Part shown: positions 41,218 to 48,642 of the stretch, one piece after another | Layout: each line of letters starts with the position of its first letter | Position numbering within the stretch: position 1 is the stretch's first letter | Assembly (NCBI GenBank): GCA_020638635.1 | Contig: JACKIE010000002.1 | Span: forward strand, 186,001 to 250,000 | From: Planctomycetota bacterium | Lineage (GTDB): Bacteria > Planctomycetota > UBA8742 > UBA2392 | Direction: 5' to 3' | Length of the DNA stretch: 64,000 bases | Position numbers and translations under genes: made by a program | The notes under the pieces: generated by a model | Databases searched by the model: none | Told to the model about the DNA's origin: nothing | The model's input: only the letters and a program-made list of their open reading frames with translations

Positions 41218-41733
41218 ATGAGTGAGTTCAAGATCAATCGCGGGCAGGGCAAGTGCGCCATTACCGGCCGTGAGTTTGCCGATGGCGAGAAGTACATCGT
41301 GGCGCTGAGGCCCGAGGGTGAGCAGGAAGGCGTGTTCACCCGCGTGGACATCTGCATGGAAGCCTGGGAGCGCCAGGGCGACGCGGGCTACACGGCCTGG
41401 TGGCCCACCGAGTTCTCGACCAAGCGCAAGTCGCCGCTGATGGACCCGGACCTGCTGTGGCAGGTGTTCCACCGCGCGCGAGCACTTGAGCAGCCGGCCG
41501 ACAACACCTTCACGCGCGACGAACTTGACGGCTTCGCCTTCGTGGCGGCACTGGGCCTGATGCGCCTCAAGAAGCTGAAGCTCAAGGGCACACGCCGCAG
41601 CGGCAAGCGCGAGGTGATGATCTTCGAAACCCCAGGCCGCGCCGCCCAGCGTGAGACCTACGAAGTCAGCAACCCCAGCCTGACCGAAGAACAGCAGATG
41701 CAGGTGGAAGAACGCCTGGCGGATCTGGTGTAG
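41218..41733 (+). CDS. conserved hypothetical cytoplasmic protein
   Basis: 171 aa. It opens with FKINRGQGKCAITGREFADG, where a lone C-x-x-T-G-R motif and the following GEKY resemble half of a zinc-ribbon-like element. A later ICMEAW holds the second Cys. The middle contains LLWQVFHRARAL and a helical LGLMRLKKLKLKG. Similar short proteins occur in planctomycete genomes by my recollection, without known function. It lies between the HEAT lipoprotein and gap on the same strand. Confidence 0.72.
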   Translation: MSEFKINRGQGKCAITGREFADGEKYIVALRPEGEQEGVFTRVDICMEAWERQGDAGYTAWWPTEFSTKRKSPLMDPDLLWQVFHRARALEQPADNTFTRDELDGFAFVAALGLMRLKKLKLKGTRRSGKREVMIFETPGRAAQRETYEVSNPSLTEEQQMQVEERLADLV

Positions 41734-41740
41734 CCTGGTG

Positions 41741-41762
41741 GCACAGGCGTTCCCGCCTGTGC
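41741..41762. repeat. dispersed palindrome (CACAGGC core), second copy
   Basis: An 11-bp-armed perfect palindrome GCACAGGCGTT/...CGCCTGTGC. It differs from the copy at 4203-4222 by two substitutions that largely keep the pairing. Confidence 0.75.
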
Positions 41763-41803
41763 GGCCCCTACACGCGCCCCACACCGCCTGTTACAAGGCC
41801 TGC

Positions 41804-42802
41804 ATGTCAAGCCGCATTTTGGTCAATGGTTTCGGCCGCGTCGGGCGCGCGTTGTTCCGCATCCTGGAACAGCACAAGGGCGCCGACGTGGTCGCCATCA
41901 ACGACCCGCTGCCCGCCGAGCAGCTTGCCTATCTGCTGAAGTACGACACCGTCATGGGTCGCCTGGCAACCGAGGTCGCCATCGATAACGGCGCCCTGCG
42001 GGTCAACGGCCGGCGCGTGGTGCTGACCCACGCCGAGCAGCTCAGCGCCCGCGAAGTGGACGGCTGCGACATCGTGGTGAACTCCAGCGGGCGCAACAAC
42101 ACGCGCGATAACCTGGAAGCAATCCTGCGCCACGGGGCGAAGCGTGTGGTGGTCAGCAAGCCGCTGGCGGCGGGCGTTTGCGACCGCACCATCCTGCTGG
42201 GCGTGAACGACCAGCAGCTCAGTGCAAACGACCGCATCCTCAGCGCCGGCAGTTGCACGGCGCATTGCTACGCGCCGATCCTGAAGACGCTGCACGCGCG
42301 CTGGCCTATCCGGCGCGGCTACATGATGACCGTGCACGCCTACACCAGTGCCCAGAACATCGTGGACGGCGGCCACCCCAGCGACCCGCGCCGCGGCCGC
42401 GCCGGCGCCCAGAACATCGTGCCCACCACCACGGAAAGCCTGACCGCCTTCGAGCAGGCCGTGCCGGAACTCGCCGGCCGCATCACCGGCATGGCCCAGC
42501 GCGTGCCGGTAGCCAACGGAAGCAACGTGGAGCTGGTGCTGGAGCTCGAGGGCGCGGCCGCACCCGCCGAGATCAACGCCCACCTGCGCGAGGCCGCGGA
42601 AGGAGCGTTGAAGGGCATCCTCGAGTACAGCACGGACCCGCTGGTAAGCGCCGACGTGGTGGGCAATCCCCACAGCGCGGTGCTGGATTCGCTGCTCACC
42701 CACTGCATGGGTGGGGGGCAGACAACCATGGCGCGCCTGCTGGCCTGGTACGACAACGAGTGGGGCTATTCCAACCGCCTCGCCGAGTTGCTGACGCGTT
42801 AA
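41804..42802 (+). CDS. gap: glyceraldehyde-3-phosphate dehydrogenase, divergent active site
   Basis: 332 aa from ATG 41804. NAD-binding ILVNGFGRVGRALFRIL; the catalytic Cys lies in SAGSCTAHCYAP where most GAPDHs have SNASCTTNCLAP. The histidine motif is VHAYTSAQ in place of VHSYTNDQ, and PTTTESLTAFE replaces PTSTGAAKAV. The C-terminal WYDNEWGYSNRL is canonical. The Cys and His are intact, but the phosphate- and substrate-contact loops are altered, so a different aldehyde substrate or a gluconeogenic bias is possible. pgk and rpe follow within 5 kb. A strong terminator follows. Confidence 0.9.
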   Translation: MSSRILVNGFGRVGRALFRILEQHKGADVVAINDPLPAEQLAYLLKYDTVMGRLATEVAIDNGALRVNGRRVVLTHAEQLSAREVDGCDIVVNSSGRNNTRDNLEAILRHGAKRVVVSKPLAAGVCDRTILLGVNDQQLSANDRILSAGSCTAHCYAPILKTLHARWPIRRGYMMTVHAYTSAQNIVDGGHPSDPRRGRAGAQNIVPTTTESLTAFEQAVPELAGRITGMAQRVPVANGSNVELVLELEGAAAPAEINAHLREAAEGALKGILEYSTDPLVSADVVGNPHSAVLDSLLTHCMGGGQTTMARLLAWYDNEWGYSNRLAELLTR

Positions 42803-42815
42803 CCGCACAACAACC

Positions 42816-42848
42816 GGGGACGGGCACCTGCGGTGCCCGTCCCCTTTT
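42816..42848 (+). terminator. intrinsic terminator of gap
   Basis: A 13-bp perfect GC-rich stem (42816-42828 with 42832-42844) with a 3-nt loop, followed by TTTT. Confidence 0.92.
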
Positions 42849-42873
42849 CCCGTTCATGGCACTCTTGCGTGAA

Positions 42874-42903
42874 CAGGGACAGGAACCAAGGTGCCTGTCC
42901 CTG
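42874..42903. repeat. dispersed palindrome (CAGGGACAGG core), second copy
   Basis: Inverted 10-bp arms CAGGGACAGG/CCTGTCCCTG with a 10-nt loop, the same arms as the element at 19874-19905. It is not needed as a terminator here, since one lies just upstream. Confidence 0.7.
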
Positions 42904-42979
42904 CCGGGCCATTTTATGTCGCACGCACCATTACACTGTCCGCACGGGTGGAATGGTCCCCCTGAACCGGAGTACGAAC

Positions 42980-43459
42980 ATGAGTGCCAACTCACGCCGA
43001 CGCAACAGACTGCTGCGCCAGCAGCGCCGCGAAGCCGAGCACCGCGGCCAGAACGAAACCGCCGCCATGGAGGCCAGTCACGCTTCCGCCGACCAGCCCG
43101 CAACGCGGGAATCGGCCGGGCAGCCACCCGTCGAGGACACACCCCGGTTCAAGCCCGCGCGCAAGGGCGCTAAACGCCTGCTGGAGACCGCGGCCGCTGA
43201 GCTTGAGCAGGCGGAAGTCGAGTTCCTGGAAGAGGTGCTGAAGACGGCGCGGGATGCCATGACGCTCCACCACCAGGAAGTGCGCGAGCGCATTGCGGCC
43301 CACGAGAAAGGCGAGCCCGTCACGCGCCGCTGGACGGTGTCGCCGGGGATATTCGAGAAGCTGGTGGCCAAGGGCCTGCTGGTGATCGAGATCCTGCTGG
43401 CCCGCCGTCGCTCCAGCCCCGGCCGAGAGGCCGGGGACACGCGGGCCTTGTCCGCGTGA
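42980..43459 (+). CDS. hypothetical protein, basic and helical
   Basis: 159 aa from ATG 42980. A strongly basic N-terminus (NSRRRNRLLRQQRREAEHR), a low-complexity polar stretch, then a long helix (AAAELEQAEVEFLEEVLKTA) and a C-terminal hydrophobic helix near LVAKGLLVIEILLARRR. It could bind nucleic acid or the membrane; nothing specific is recognised. It has no partner gene on the same strand within 1 kb. The last residues (SSPGREAGDTRALSA) may derive from repeat sequence. Confidence 0.6.
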   Translation: MSANSRRRNRLLRQQRREAEHRGQNETAAMEASHASADQPATRESAGQPPVEDTPRFKPARKGAKRLLETAAAELEQAEVEFLEEVLKTARDAMTLHHQEVRERIAAHEKGEPVTRRWTVSPGIFEKLVAKGLLVIEILLARRRSSPGREAGDTRALSA

Positions 43460-43854
43460 ACGGGACGCTCTTTGAAAATCGTGCGCGGGGTTAAAGGAAG
43501 CGGGCCCCATGAAGGGGCCCGGGAAGGTGGTCAGGAGACGCCGTGGAGTGAATGCCGTGGGTGGATTGGCAGATCCGGGAGAGCAAGGTGCCGGCATTCG
43601 GTTGTTCAGGCGTCAGTCCAGGTTCCGAGCTTCGGAGTCCACAGCGGAATCGTGGGTGGGAGGAGATGCAGTCGTGGGGTACCGCATCTGGATGGGAGTC
43701 CGTCCTCCGGAATCTGGTCTTCTGGTGCAGCGTCTCCTTTCCTTGGTGCTTAAACGAGAAGATAGCCCCCAAGGTTGGAAGAAACCAACACCCAATCACA
43801 CACCCGTCGCCAAACCGCCAAACAACTTGCGGCCTCGCATAACGGCAAAGAGCT
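43460..43854. other. gene-free region, possibly a structured RNA
   Basis: 395 bp, less GC-rich than the surrounding genes. Several short frames overlap on both strands but none has a ribosome site or family likeness. It contains a strong hairpin (GGGCCCC ATGAA GGGGCCC near 43502-43520) and a nested pairing at 43618-43717. Confidence 0.5.
43618..43717. other. nested inverted pairing, candidate structured RNA
   Basis: Outer stem of 10 pairs (43618-43627 with 43708-43717, one wobble) and inner stem of 6 pairs (43664-43669 with 43684-43689). No known RNA family motif (RNase P, tmRNA, SRP, 6S) was recognised. Confidence 0.3.
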
Positions 43855-44469
43855 TCAGGCTTGAGGCAGTGAACTAATTGCGTCGCGCAGCTGGCTTTCA
43901 ACGTCCTGCGGCACGGGCGCCAGGTACTGCTTCGGCGCGCACAGCACCAGTGGCAGCACGCCCGTGTGGATCACCACCCACACGATGTCGTCCGGCCGCC
44001 ACCGTTTGGTGGCGCCTTCGCCGCGCACGGGCACATAGTGGATCAGCCCCGCTTCCAGATACTGCACCGACACCGGCGTTGATGCATCGTTCACGCCCGA
44101 GGCCAGAAGCCCGCCGCCGATCCCCAGCGACCTCAACCCCGCCTGCAATCCCACGGCCGCCACGTCCGTGTAGTGCGCGGTCACCACCCGCGCGGGCAGG
44201 ATGCGCCCCACGGCCCAGGCCCAGCGGTTGCGCAGCCGGTTCGCCCAGTACAGCACGCCCACGAAGCCCGCAAGCGCCAGCACCAGCCCGCCGGCCGCAA
44301 CACCCTTCTGCTCGATCCTGGAGAAGTGCACCAGCACCGCCACTCCGGCCGGCATGGCGGCCAGGCAGGCGGCAGTCAGCAGGCCCGGGAGCATCCGCCC
44401 AGGACGCGGGCGGGCCGGGAAACCCGGCATCGGGTCGGGAAAGTCGGAAACCAGCCAGCCGTCACTCAT
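43855..44469 (-). CDS. two-TM membrane protein, DUF3239-like, unknown
   Basis: 204 aa from the ATG at 44469. A Pro-rich N-terminus precedes two TM helices (about 29-47, PGLLTAACLAAMPAGVAVLV; and 57-76, AAGGLVLALAGFVGVLYW) and a cytoplasmic domain of about 120 residues (LPARVVTAHYTDVAAVGLQA ... QLRDAISSL). The layout matches the N-terminal two thirds of the 362-aa protein at 37365. A TAGAAT box (44477-44482) lies 7 nt before the ATG, so this is one of the clearest leaderless candidates. An alternative start at 44487 would lie upstream of that box and is rejected. Confidence 0.75.
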   Translation of the reverse strand: MSDGWLVSDFPDPMPGFPARPRPGRMLPGLLTAACLAAMPAGVAVLVHFSRIEQKGVAAGGLVLALAGFVGVLYWANRLRNRWAWAVGRILPARVVTAHYTDVAAVGLQAGLRSLGIGGGLLASGVNDASTPVSVQYLEAGLIHYVPVRGEGATKRWRPDDIVWVVIHTGVLPLVLCAPKQYLAPVPQDVESQLRDAISSLPQA

Positions 44470-44587
44470 GGCGCAGATTCTATCCATCGCGCTTGTGAGA
44501 GCCGAACGGAAAATCAGGCGCCGTTCTGCTGAGTTACAGTGATGGGCCGCAAGTTTCAGCAGTGCTGGTCTGGGCGTGGTGGGGGGC

Positions 44588-44593
44588 TATACT
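44588..44593 (+). promoter_or_regulatory. pgk: predicted -10 element of pgk
   Basis: TATACT in the context GCTATACTCC, identical to that before the squalene-hopene cyclase gene. No good -35 is visible at 16-18 bp. Confidence 0.4.
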
Positions 44594-44619
44594 CCGGCCG
44601 GGACGGGTAAGGGGATTCT

Positions 44620-45819
44620 ATGGATTTCGCGAAGATTCCGGGCATCGACTCGCTGGGCGACCTCAAGGGCAAGCGCGTGTTCGTGCGTGCCGACTTCAAT
44701 GTACCGCTGGAAGGTTCCACCATTACCAGCGACCAGCGCATCACGGCCGCACTGCCCACCATCAAGCTGCTGCTGGGCAAAGGCGCGCAAGTGATCCTGG
44801 CCAGCCACCTCGGCCGTCCCGAGGGCAAGGGCTTTGAAGAGAAGTACTCCCTGGCGCCCGTGGCCAAGCGGCTCACTGAACTGCTGGGCTTCGAAGTGCC
44901 CCTGATCCCCGATTGCGTCGGCGAACACACGCGCAAGAGCGTGCACGGCATCGAGAACGGCCGCGCGGCGCTGCTGGAGAACCTGCGCTTCCACAAGGCC
45001 GAGAACAAAGGCGTTGAGGCCTTCGGGCGCGAACTGGCTTCCCTGGCTGATGTGTACGTCAACGACGCCTTCGGCACCTGCCACCGCGCCGACGCCAGCA
45101 TGGTGTGGCCGGCGAAGTTGCTGCCAAGCGCCGCGGGCCTGCTGGTGAAGGCCGAGGTGGACGCGATGGCAAAGGTGCTCGACAACCCCGCGCGCCCGTG
45201 CCTGGCTGTGCTGGGGGGCGCCAAGGTCAGCGACAAGATCCCGCTGGTGAACAACCTGCTGCCCAAGGTGAACGAGATCTGCATCGGCGGCGGCATGGCG
45301 TACACTTTTTTGCTGGCCGAGGACATCGGCATCGGCAACAGCCTGTGCGACGATACGCTGGTTGATGAGTGCAAAGCCATCATCGCCCGCGCCGCCGAGC
45401 TGGGCGTGATCATCCACCTGCCCACGGACCACGTGGTGGCCGGAAGCATCGACGACGAGCAGTTCGAAGAAGTCAACGGCGACGTGCCGGAAGGCCAGGC
45501 CGCGTTCGACATTGGCGGCCACACGCTGACCAAGTTCGCCGACGCGGTGAAGCGCGCCAAGACCATCCTGTTCAACGGCCCCATGGGCGTGTTCGAAAAG
45601 GAACGCTTCAGCAACGGCACCAAGGGCCTGGTCAGCGCCATCGCCGCGGCCACTGAGAAGGGCGCCTTCAGCGTGGTGGGCGGCGGCGACAGCGCAGCGG
45701 CCGTGGAGCACTTCGGCCTGGTGGACAAGATGAGCCACGTAAGCACAGGCGGCGGCGCCAGCCTGACGCTGCTGCAGGGCGAAACCATGCCGGCGCTGGA
45801 AGCGCTGGTGAAGGGGTAA
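44620..45819 (+). CDS. pgk: phosphoglycerate kinase
   Basis: Glycolytic ATP-forming step, cytoplasmic. 399 aa, normal length. N-terminal VFVRADFNVPLEG and SHLGRPEGKG, substrate-binding ENLRFHKAE, VNDAFGTCHRADAS, hinge VLGGAKVSDKI, nucleotide loop FNGPMGVFE and the C-terminal SVVGGGDSAAAVE and STGGGASLTLLQG are all present. GGGG lies 7 nt before the ATG. Cassette B begins on the base after its stop codon, separating it from rpe. Confidence 0.98.
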   Translation: MDFAKIPGIDSLGDLKGKRVFVRADFNVPLEGSTITSDQRITAALPTIKLLLGKGAQVILASHLGRPEGKGFEEKYSLAPVAKRLTELLGFEVPLIPDCVGEHTRKSVHGIENGRAALLENLRFHKAENKGVEAFGRELASLADVYVNDAFGTCHRADASMVWPAKLLPSAAGLLVKAEVDAMAKVLDNPARPCLAVLGGAKVSDKIPLVNNLLPKVNEICIGGGMAYTFLLAEDIGIGNSLCDDTLVDECKAIIARAAELGVIIHLPTDHVVAGSIDDEQFEEVNGDVPEGQAAFDIGGHTLTKFADAVKRAKTILFNGPMGVFEKERFSNGTKGLVSAIAAATEKGAFSVVGGGDSAAAVEHFGLVDKMSHVSTGGGASLTLLQGETMPALEALVKG

Positions 45820-46337
45820 TGTCCCGTGTGCCGGGTCCCGTGTCCCGCGTCAACTGCCGCTTACCTCCGTTTGTGAAGTACACTGTTCCCTTCACGATGT
45901 CCGGTGAACTGGAAAGGGGACTGCAATGGCTTCATTCAAACGCTTTGAGGACATCCACGCGTGGCAGAAAGCTCGTGAACTGACCTCACTGGTTTACAAA
46001 ACCAGTCGCGAGGGCGACTTCTCTCGTGATTTCGGGCTCAAGGACCAGATTCGCCGCGCTTCTGTGTCCGTCATGAACAATGTTGCCGAGGGCTTCGGAC
46101 GCCATGGCGACAACGAGTTCGCAAGGTTCCTGGAGATCGCCAAGGGTTCCGCTTATGAGGTGCAGTCCACCACTTACGTTGCCCTCGACGCCGGGTACAT
46201 TGACGAGCAACTCCGTGTGCAGATTTACCAGATGGCGGACACCACGGCGGCGCTTTTGTCAGGCCTGACAAACTACCTGCGAAAGCAGGGTTAGACGTAC
46301 GTAGTTGACACGGGACACGGGACACGGCACACGGAAC
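45820..46337 (+). mobile_element. heptamer-repeat cassette B with four-helix-bundle gene (TGTCCCG unit)
   Basis: The left arm 45820-45855 reads TGTCCCG, TGTGCCG, GGTCCCG, TGTCCCG, CGTCAAC. The right arm 46303-46337 is its inverted copy with about three or four differences over 35 bp. The cassette lies exactly between pgk (stop at 45819) and rpe (start at 46355) and holds one gene. Confidence 0.8.
45926..46294 (+). CDS. four-helix-bundle protein (S23/IVP-like), cassette B
   Basis: 122 aa, ATG preceded by AAAGGGG. N-terminus MASFKRFEDIHAWQKAREL and hallmark NNVAEGFGRHGDNEFARFLE followed by GSAYEVQS, the classic S23 pattern. It is closely related to the cassette A protein (about 45 percent identical by eye) even though the arms of the two cassettes share no repeat sequence. 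The family is small, cytoplasmic, and often forms pentamers in solved structures. Function unknown. Confidence 0.92.
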   Translation: MASFKRFEDIHAWQKARELTSLVYKTSREGDFSRDFGLKDQIRRASVSVMNNVAEGFGRHGDNEFARFLEIAKGSAYEVQSTTYVALDAGYIDEQLRVQIYQMADTTAALLSGLTNYLRKQG

Positions 46338-46354
46338 GCCGTACAGGAGAATCC

Positions 46355-46990
46355 ATGCCTTCCCTGAAGATTGCTCCTTCCCTGTTATCCTGCGACTTCG
46401 CCAACATCGAGCGTGAAGTGAAAGCCGTTGAGGCCGCGGGCGCTGACCTGCTGCACGTGGACGTGATGGACGCCCACTTCGTGCCGAACCTGACCATCGG
46501 CCCGCTGGTGGTGGCCTCGATCAAGAAGGTCGCATCAAAGCCGCTGGATTGCCACCTGATGATGACCGACCCGCAGCGCTACATCGACATGTTCGCGCGC
46601 GCGGGCGCCGATTACCTGACCATCCACGTTGAAAGCAACGCGCCGATCGGCGCGACGCTCGACGACATCCGCAAACACGGCGTGAAGCCCGGCCTGGTGG
46701 TCAACCCGGACACCAGCATCGAGGCCGTGAAGCCGTGGCTTGAGCAGATCGACATGCTGCTGGTGATGAGCGTGTGGCCGGGCTTCGGCGGCCAGAAGTT
46801 CATCCCCAAGGTGCTGGATACGGTGAAGGCCGCGCGCGCGCTCGCGCCGGAGCTGGACATCGAGATCGACGGCGGCATCAACGGCGAGACGGTGAAGGAA
46901 GCGGTGAAGGCCGGCGCCAACGTGATCGTGGCCGGCAGCTACGTCTTCGCCGGCGACTACGCCGAGCGTATCGCCAGCCTGCGGGTGTAA
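46355..46990 (+). CDS. rpe: ribulose-phosphate 3-epimerase
   Basis: Interconverts ribulose-5-P and xylulose-5-P. 211 aa TIM barrel: APSLLSCDFANIEREV, metal-binding HVDVMDAHFVPNLTIGP, CHLMM, VMSVWPGFGGQKF and IEIDGGINGETV, with the final phosphate site VAGSYVF. All catalytic Asp and His residues are in place. The start follows the right arm of cassette B by 17 nt, with AGGAGA before the ATG. Before the insertion it was probably the gene directly downstream of pgk. Confidence 0.97.
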   Translation: MPSLKIAPSLLSCDFANIEREVKAVEAAGADLLHVDVMDAHFVPNLTIGPLVVASIKKVASKPLDCHLMMTDPQRYIDMFARAGADYLTIHVESNAPIGATLDDIRKHGVKPGLVVNPDTSIEAVKPWLEQIDMLLVMSVWPGFGGQKFIPKVLDTVKAARALAPELDIEIDGGINGETVKEAVKAGANVIVAGSYVFAGDYAERIASLRV

Positions 46991-48397
46991 TCAGTTGCTC
47001 TCGCGACGGCGGAGCTTCTCGAGTTCCTTCAGGCGGCGTTCGGTTTCTTCGAGCGAACCGGTACCGGGTGGGGGAGGCGTCTTGCCATCGTAGTTACCCT
47101 GTTCCTCCACGACCTCCAGCGCGACTTCGCCGGCGTCGCTATGGGTGCCGGAAAACACGCTGAAACGGATGCGCTCGGAAACTTTGTAGCCGCGCATGGT
47201 CACCTGTAACTCGACCGCGTCCTCCGGCACGTTCACTACCAGCGCCACGCCGTCGGCGTCCGCCATGCCCGCGCCGCGGCGCGACTTACCGTCGGCCGTG
47301 AAGAAGTTGACCGTGAAGTAACCTTTGGGCGTGCCGCCGGCGCTGGTGAGCTTCAGCTTCACGGCCGTGGCGATGTTCAGCACGATGTCGGCGGCCAGCG
47401 GTGTGGGGCTGCCCTCAACCACGTCGATGCTCTTCGCCTTCTCCTGCATCGTGTAGCCGGTGCACTGGACGCTGATGCTGTAGCAGCCGGCGAGCATGCC
47501 GCCGATGCTGAAACAGCCCTGCTCGTCGGTGAAGGCGCTGTATGAGGCGATAGCGCTGCGGCGGCGGTCCATGTTTCCGCCCTGCATGGCGAACACACGG
47601 GCGTTTGCCACCGGGTTGAAGTTCTTGTCCACCACGCGGCCGCTGATTCCCGCGCCTTGAGGCAGGCTGAAGTCGATGTTCTCGTACGTCTCGCCTGAGG
47701 TGGCGCTCAGGGTCTGTGTGGGGCTGGGCAGGTAGTTCGCCGCCTGCGCGTAGAGCCTGAGCTCGACGGGGCCTTCGCTGACGCCCTGGTAGGTACCGGT
47801 GTAGTAGCCCTGCGCGTCACTTGTGCCCAGCACGGCGGTCATAGACGTGCTCGACACGCGGCGGCGTTTGGATTCGTTCTTCTCTCCGCCAGCGGGGGCG
47901 GCGTCCCGGGTTATCGCGGCGCATATCTTCGCGCCGGCAACCGGCTGGCCTGCCCAATCCGTTACCCGGCCCTTGATGGTGATGGCTTTGCCCAACTGGG
48001 CCTGCATGGCTTCGAGGGCGAGTTCCAGCTTTTCGAGCTGCAGCTTCTTCTCGGCCTCGGTCAGGTCCGCTCGCTCGAGCGCCTCGGCCAACTCGGCGCG
48101 CATGGCCTCGAGGCGCGGGTCGGTGGGGGGCTTGTCGGTGGCGAGTACGGGAGCGGGTTCAGATGCCGGCGCAACGGTTTCCATTGCAGGTTGCGGCTCG
48201 GGAGCGGGCTTGTCGGCCTGAACAGCCTCAAGGGGCTTGTTCTCAGGCAGCGCAGCCGACAGTGGCTCGGGCTCTAGTTCGGGCGCGGCAACAACCGGCG
48301 CCGGGCCGTTACCCGCGTCATAGACCATGAACGCGCCGCCAAGAGCCAGGCTTGTAAGCAACAGAAGGGCCGGGAGAACAATCAGTAGACGCCGCAT
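46991..48397 (-). CDS. membrane-anchored protein with carboxypeptidase-regulatory-like domains (paralogue 1)
   Basis: 468 aa from the ATG at 48397 (a GTG directly before it is possible). N-terminal TM anchor LLIVLPALLLLTSLALGGA, a Pro/Glu/Ala-rich stem, then a coiled-coil at about 98-135 (ELAEALERADLTEAEKKLQL). At least two carboxypeptidase-regulatory (CarboxypepD_reg) beta-sandwiches follow: IKGRVTDWAGQPVAGAKI and ISGRVVDKNFNPVANARVFA. It resembles the gene at 48643 in order of parts and in the closing Gly/Leu pattern, so the two are tandem paralogues. Extracytoplasmic, role unknown. Confidence 0.82.
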   Translation of the reverse strand: MRRLLIVLPALLLLTSLALGGAFMVYDAGNGPAPVVAAPELEPEPLSAALPENKPLEAVQADKPAPEPQPAMETVAPASEPAPVLATDKPPTDPRLEAMRAELAEALERADLTEAEKKLQLEKLELALEAMQAQLGKAITIKGRVTDWAGQPVAGAKICAAITRDAAPAGGEKNESKRRRVSSTSMTAVLGTSDAQGYYTGTYQGVSEGPVELRLYAQAANYLPSPTQTLSATSGETYENIDFSLPQGAGISGRVVDKNFNPVANARVFAMQGGNMDRRRSAIASYSAFTDEQGCFSIGGMLAGCYSISVQCTGYTMQEKAKSIDVVEGSPTPLAADIVLNIATAVKLKLTSAGGTPKGYFTVNFFTADGKSRRGAGMADADGVALVVNVPEDAVELQVTMRGYKVSERIRFSVFSGTHSDAGEVALEVVEEQGNYDGKTPPPPGTGSLEETERRLKELEKLRRRESN

Positions 48398-48486
48398 CAC
48401 AACCTCGCCAACAAGAACTCCCGGTTAGGACGCAATGTGTCCGGCCGGGTTCCCGAATGCGGCACTACAGACACCTGCAAACACGG

Positions 48487-48572
48487 GTTAACCACGAAGG
48501 ACCACGAAGAACCACGAAGCAAGGCACGACTTGCCGTTCTTCGTGGCCCTTGGTGGCTCTTCGTGGTTTAGC
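48487..48572. repeat. gene-free inverted tandem-repeat element (AACCACGAAG unit)
   Basis: The left arm 48487-48519 is three 10-nt units (AACCACGAAG, GACCACGAAG, AACCACGAAG). The right arm 48537-48572 is the inverted array with variants. A 17-bp spacer can form its own small hairpin. It lies between the two paralogous genes. Confidence 0.78.
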
Positions 48573-48642
48573 GTAGTTGCTTTTCATCAGAAGTCAGATT
48601 CGACCTGAAGGGTTGAAGCACAGATCCGTAAGCTCAGGGGAA

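Noticed and set aside
43491..43901. 136-codon minus-strand frame at the 43.5-kb gap
   Set aside because: No ribosome site or recognisable sequence, and it overlaps another gene's stop.
48487..48572. CRISPR-like array
   Set aside because: The units are 10-nt tandem repeats without spacers, arranged as inverted arms.
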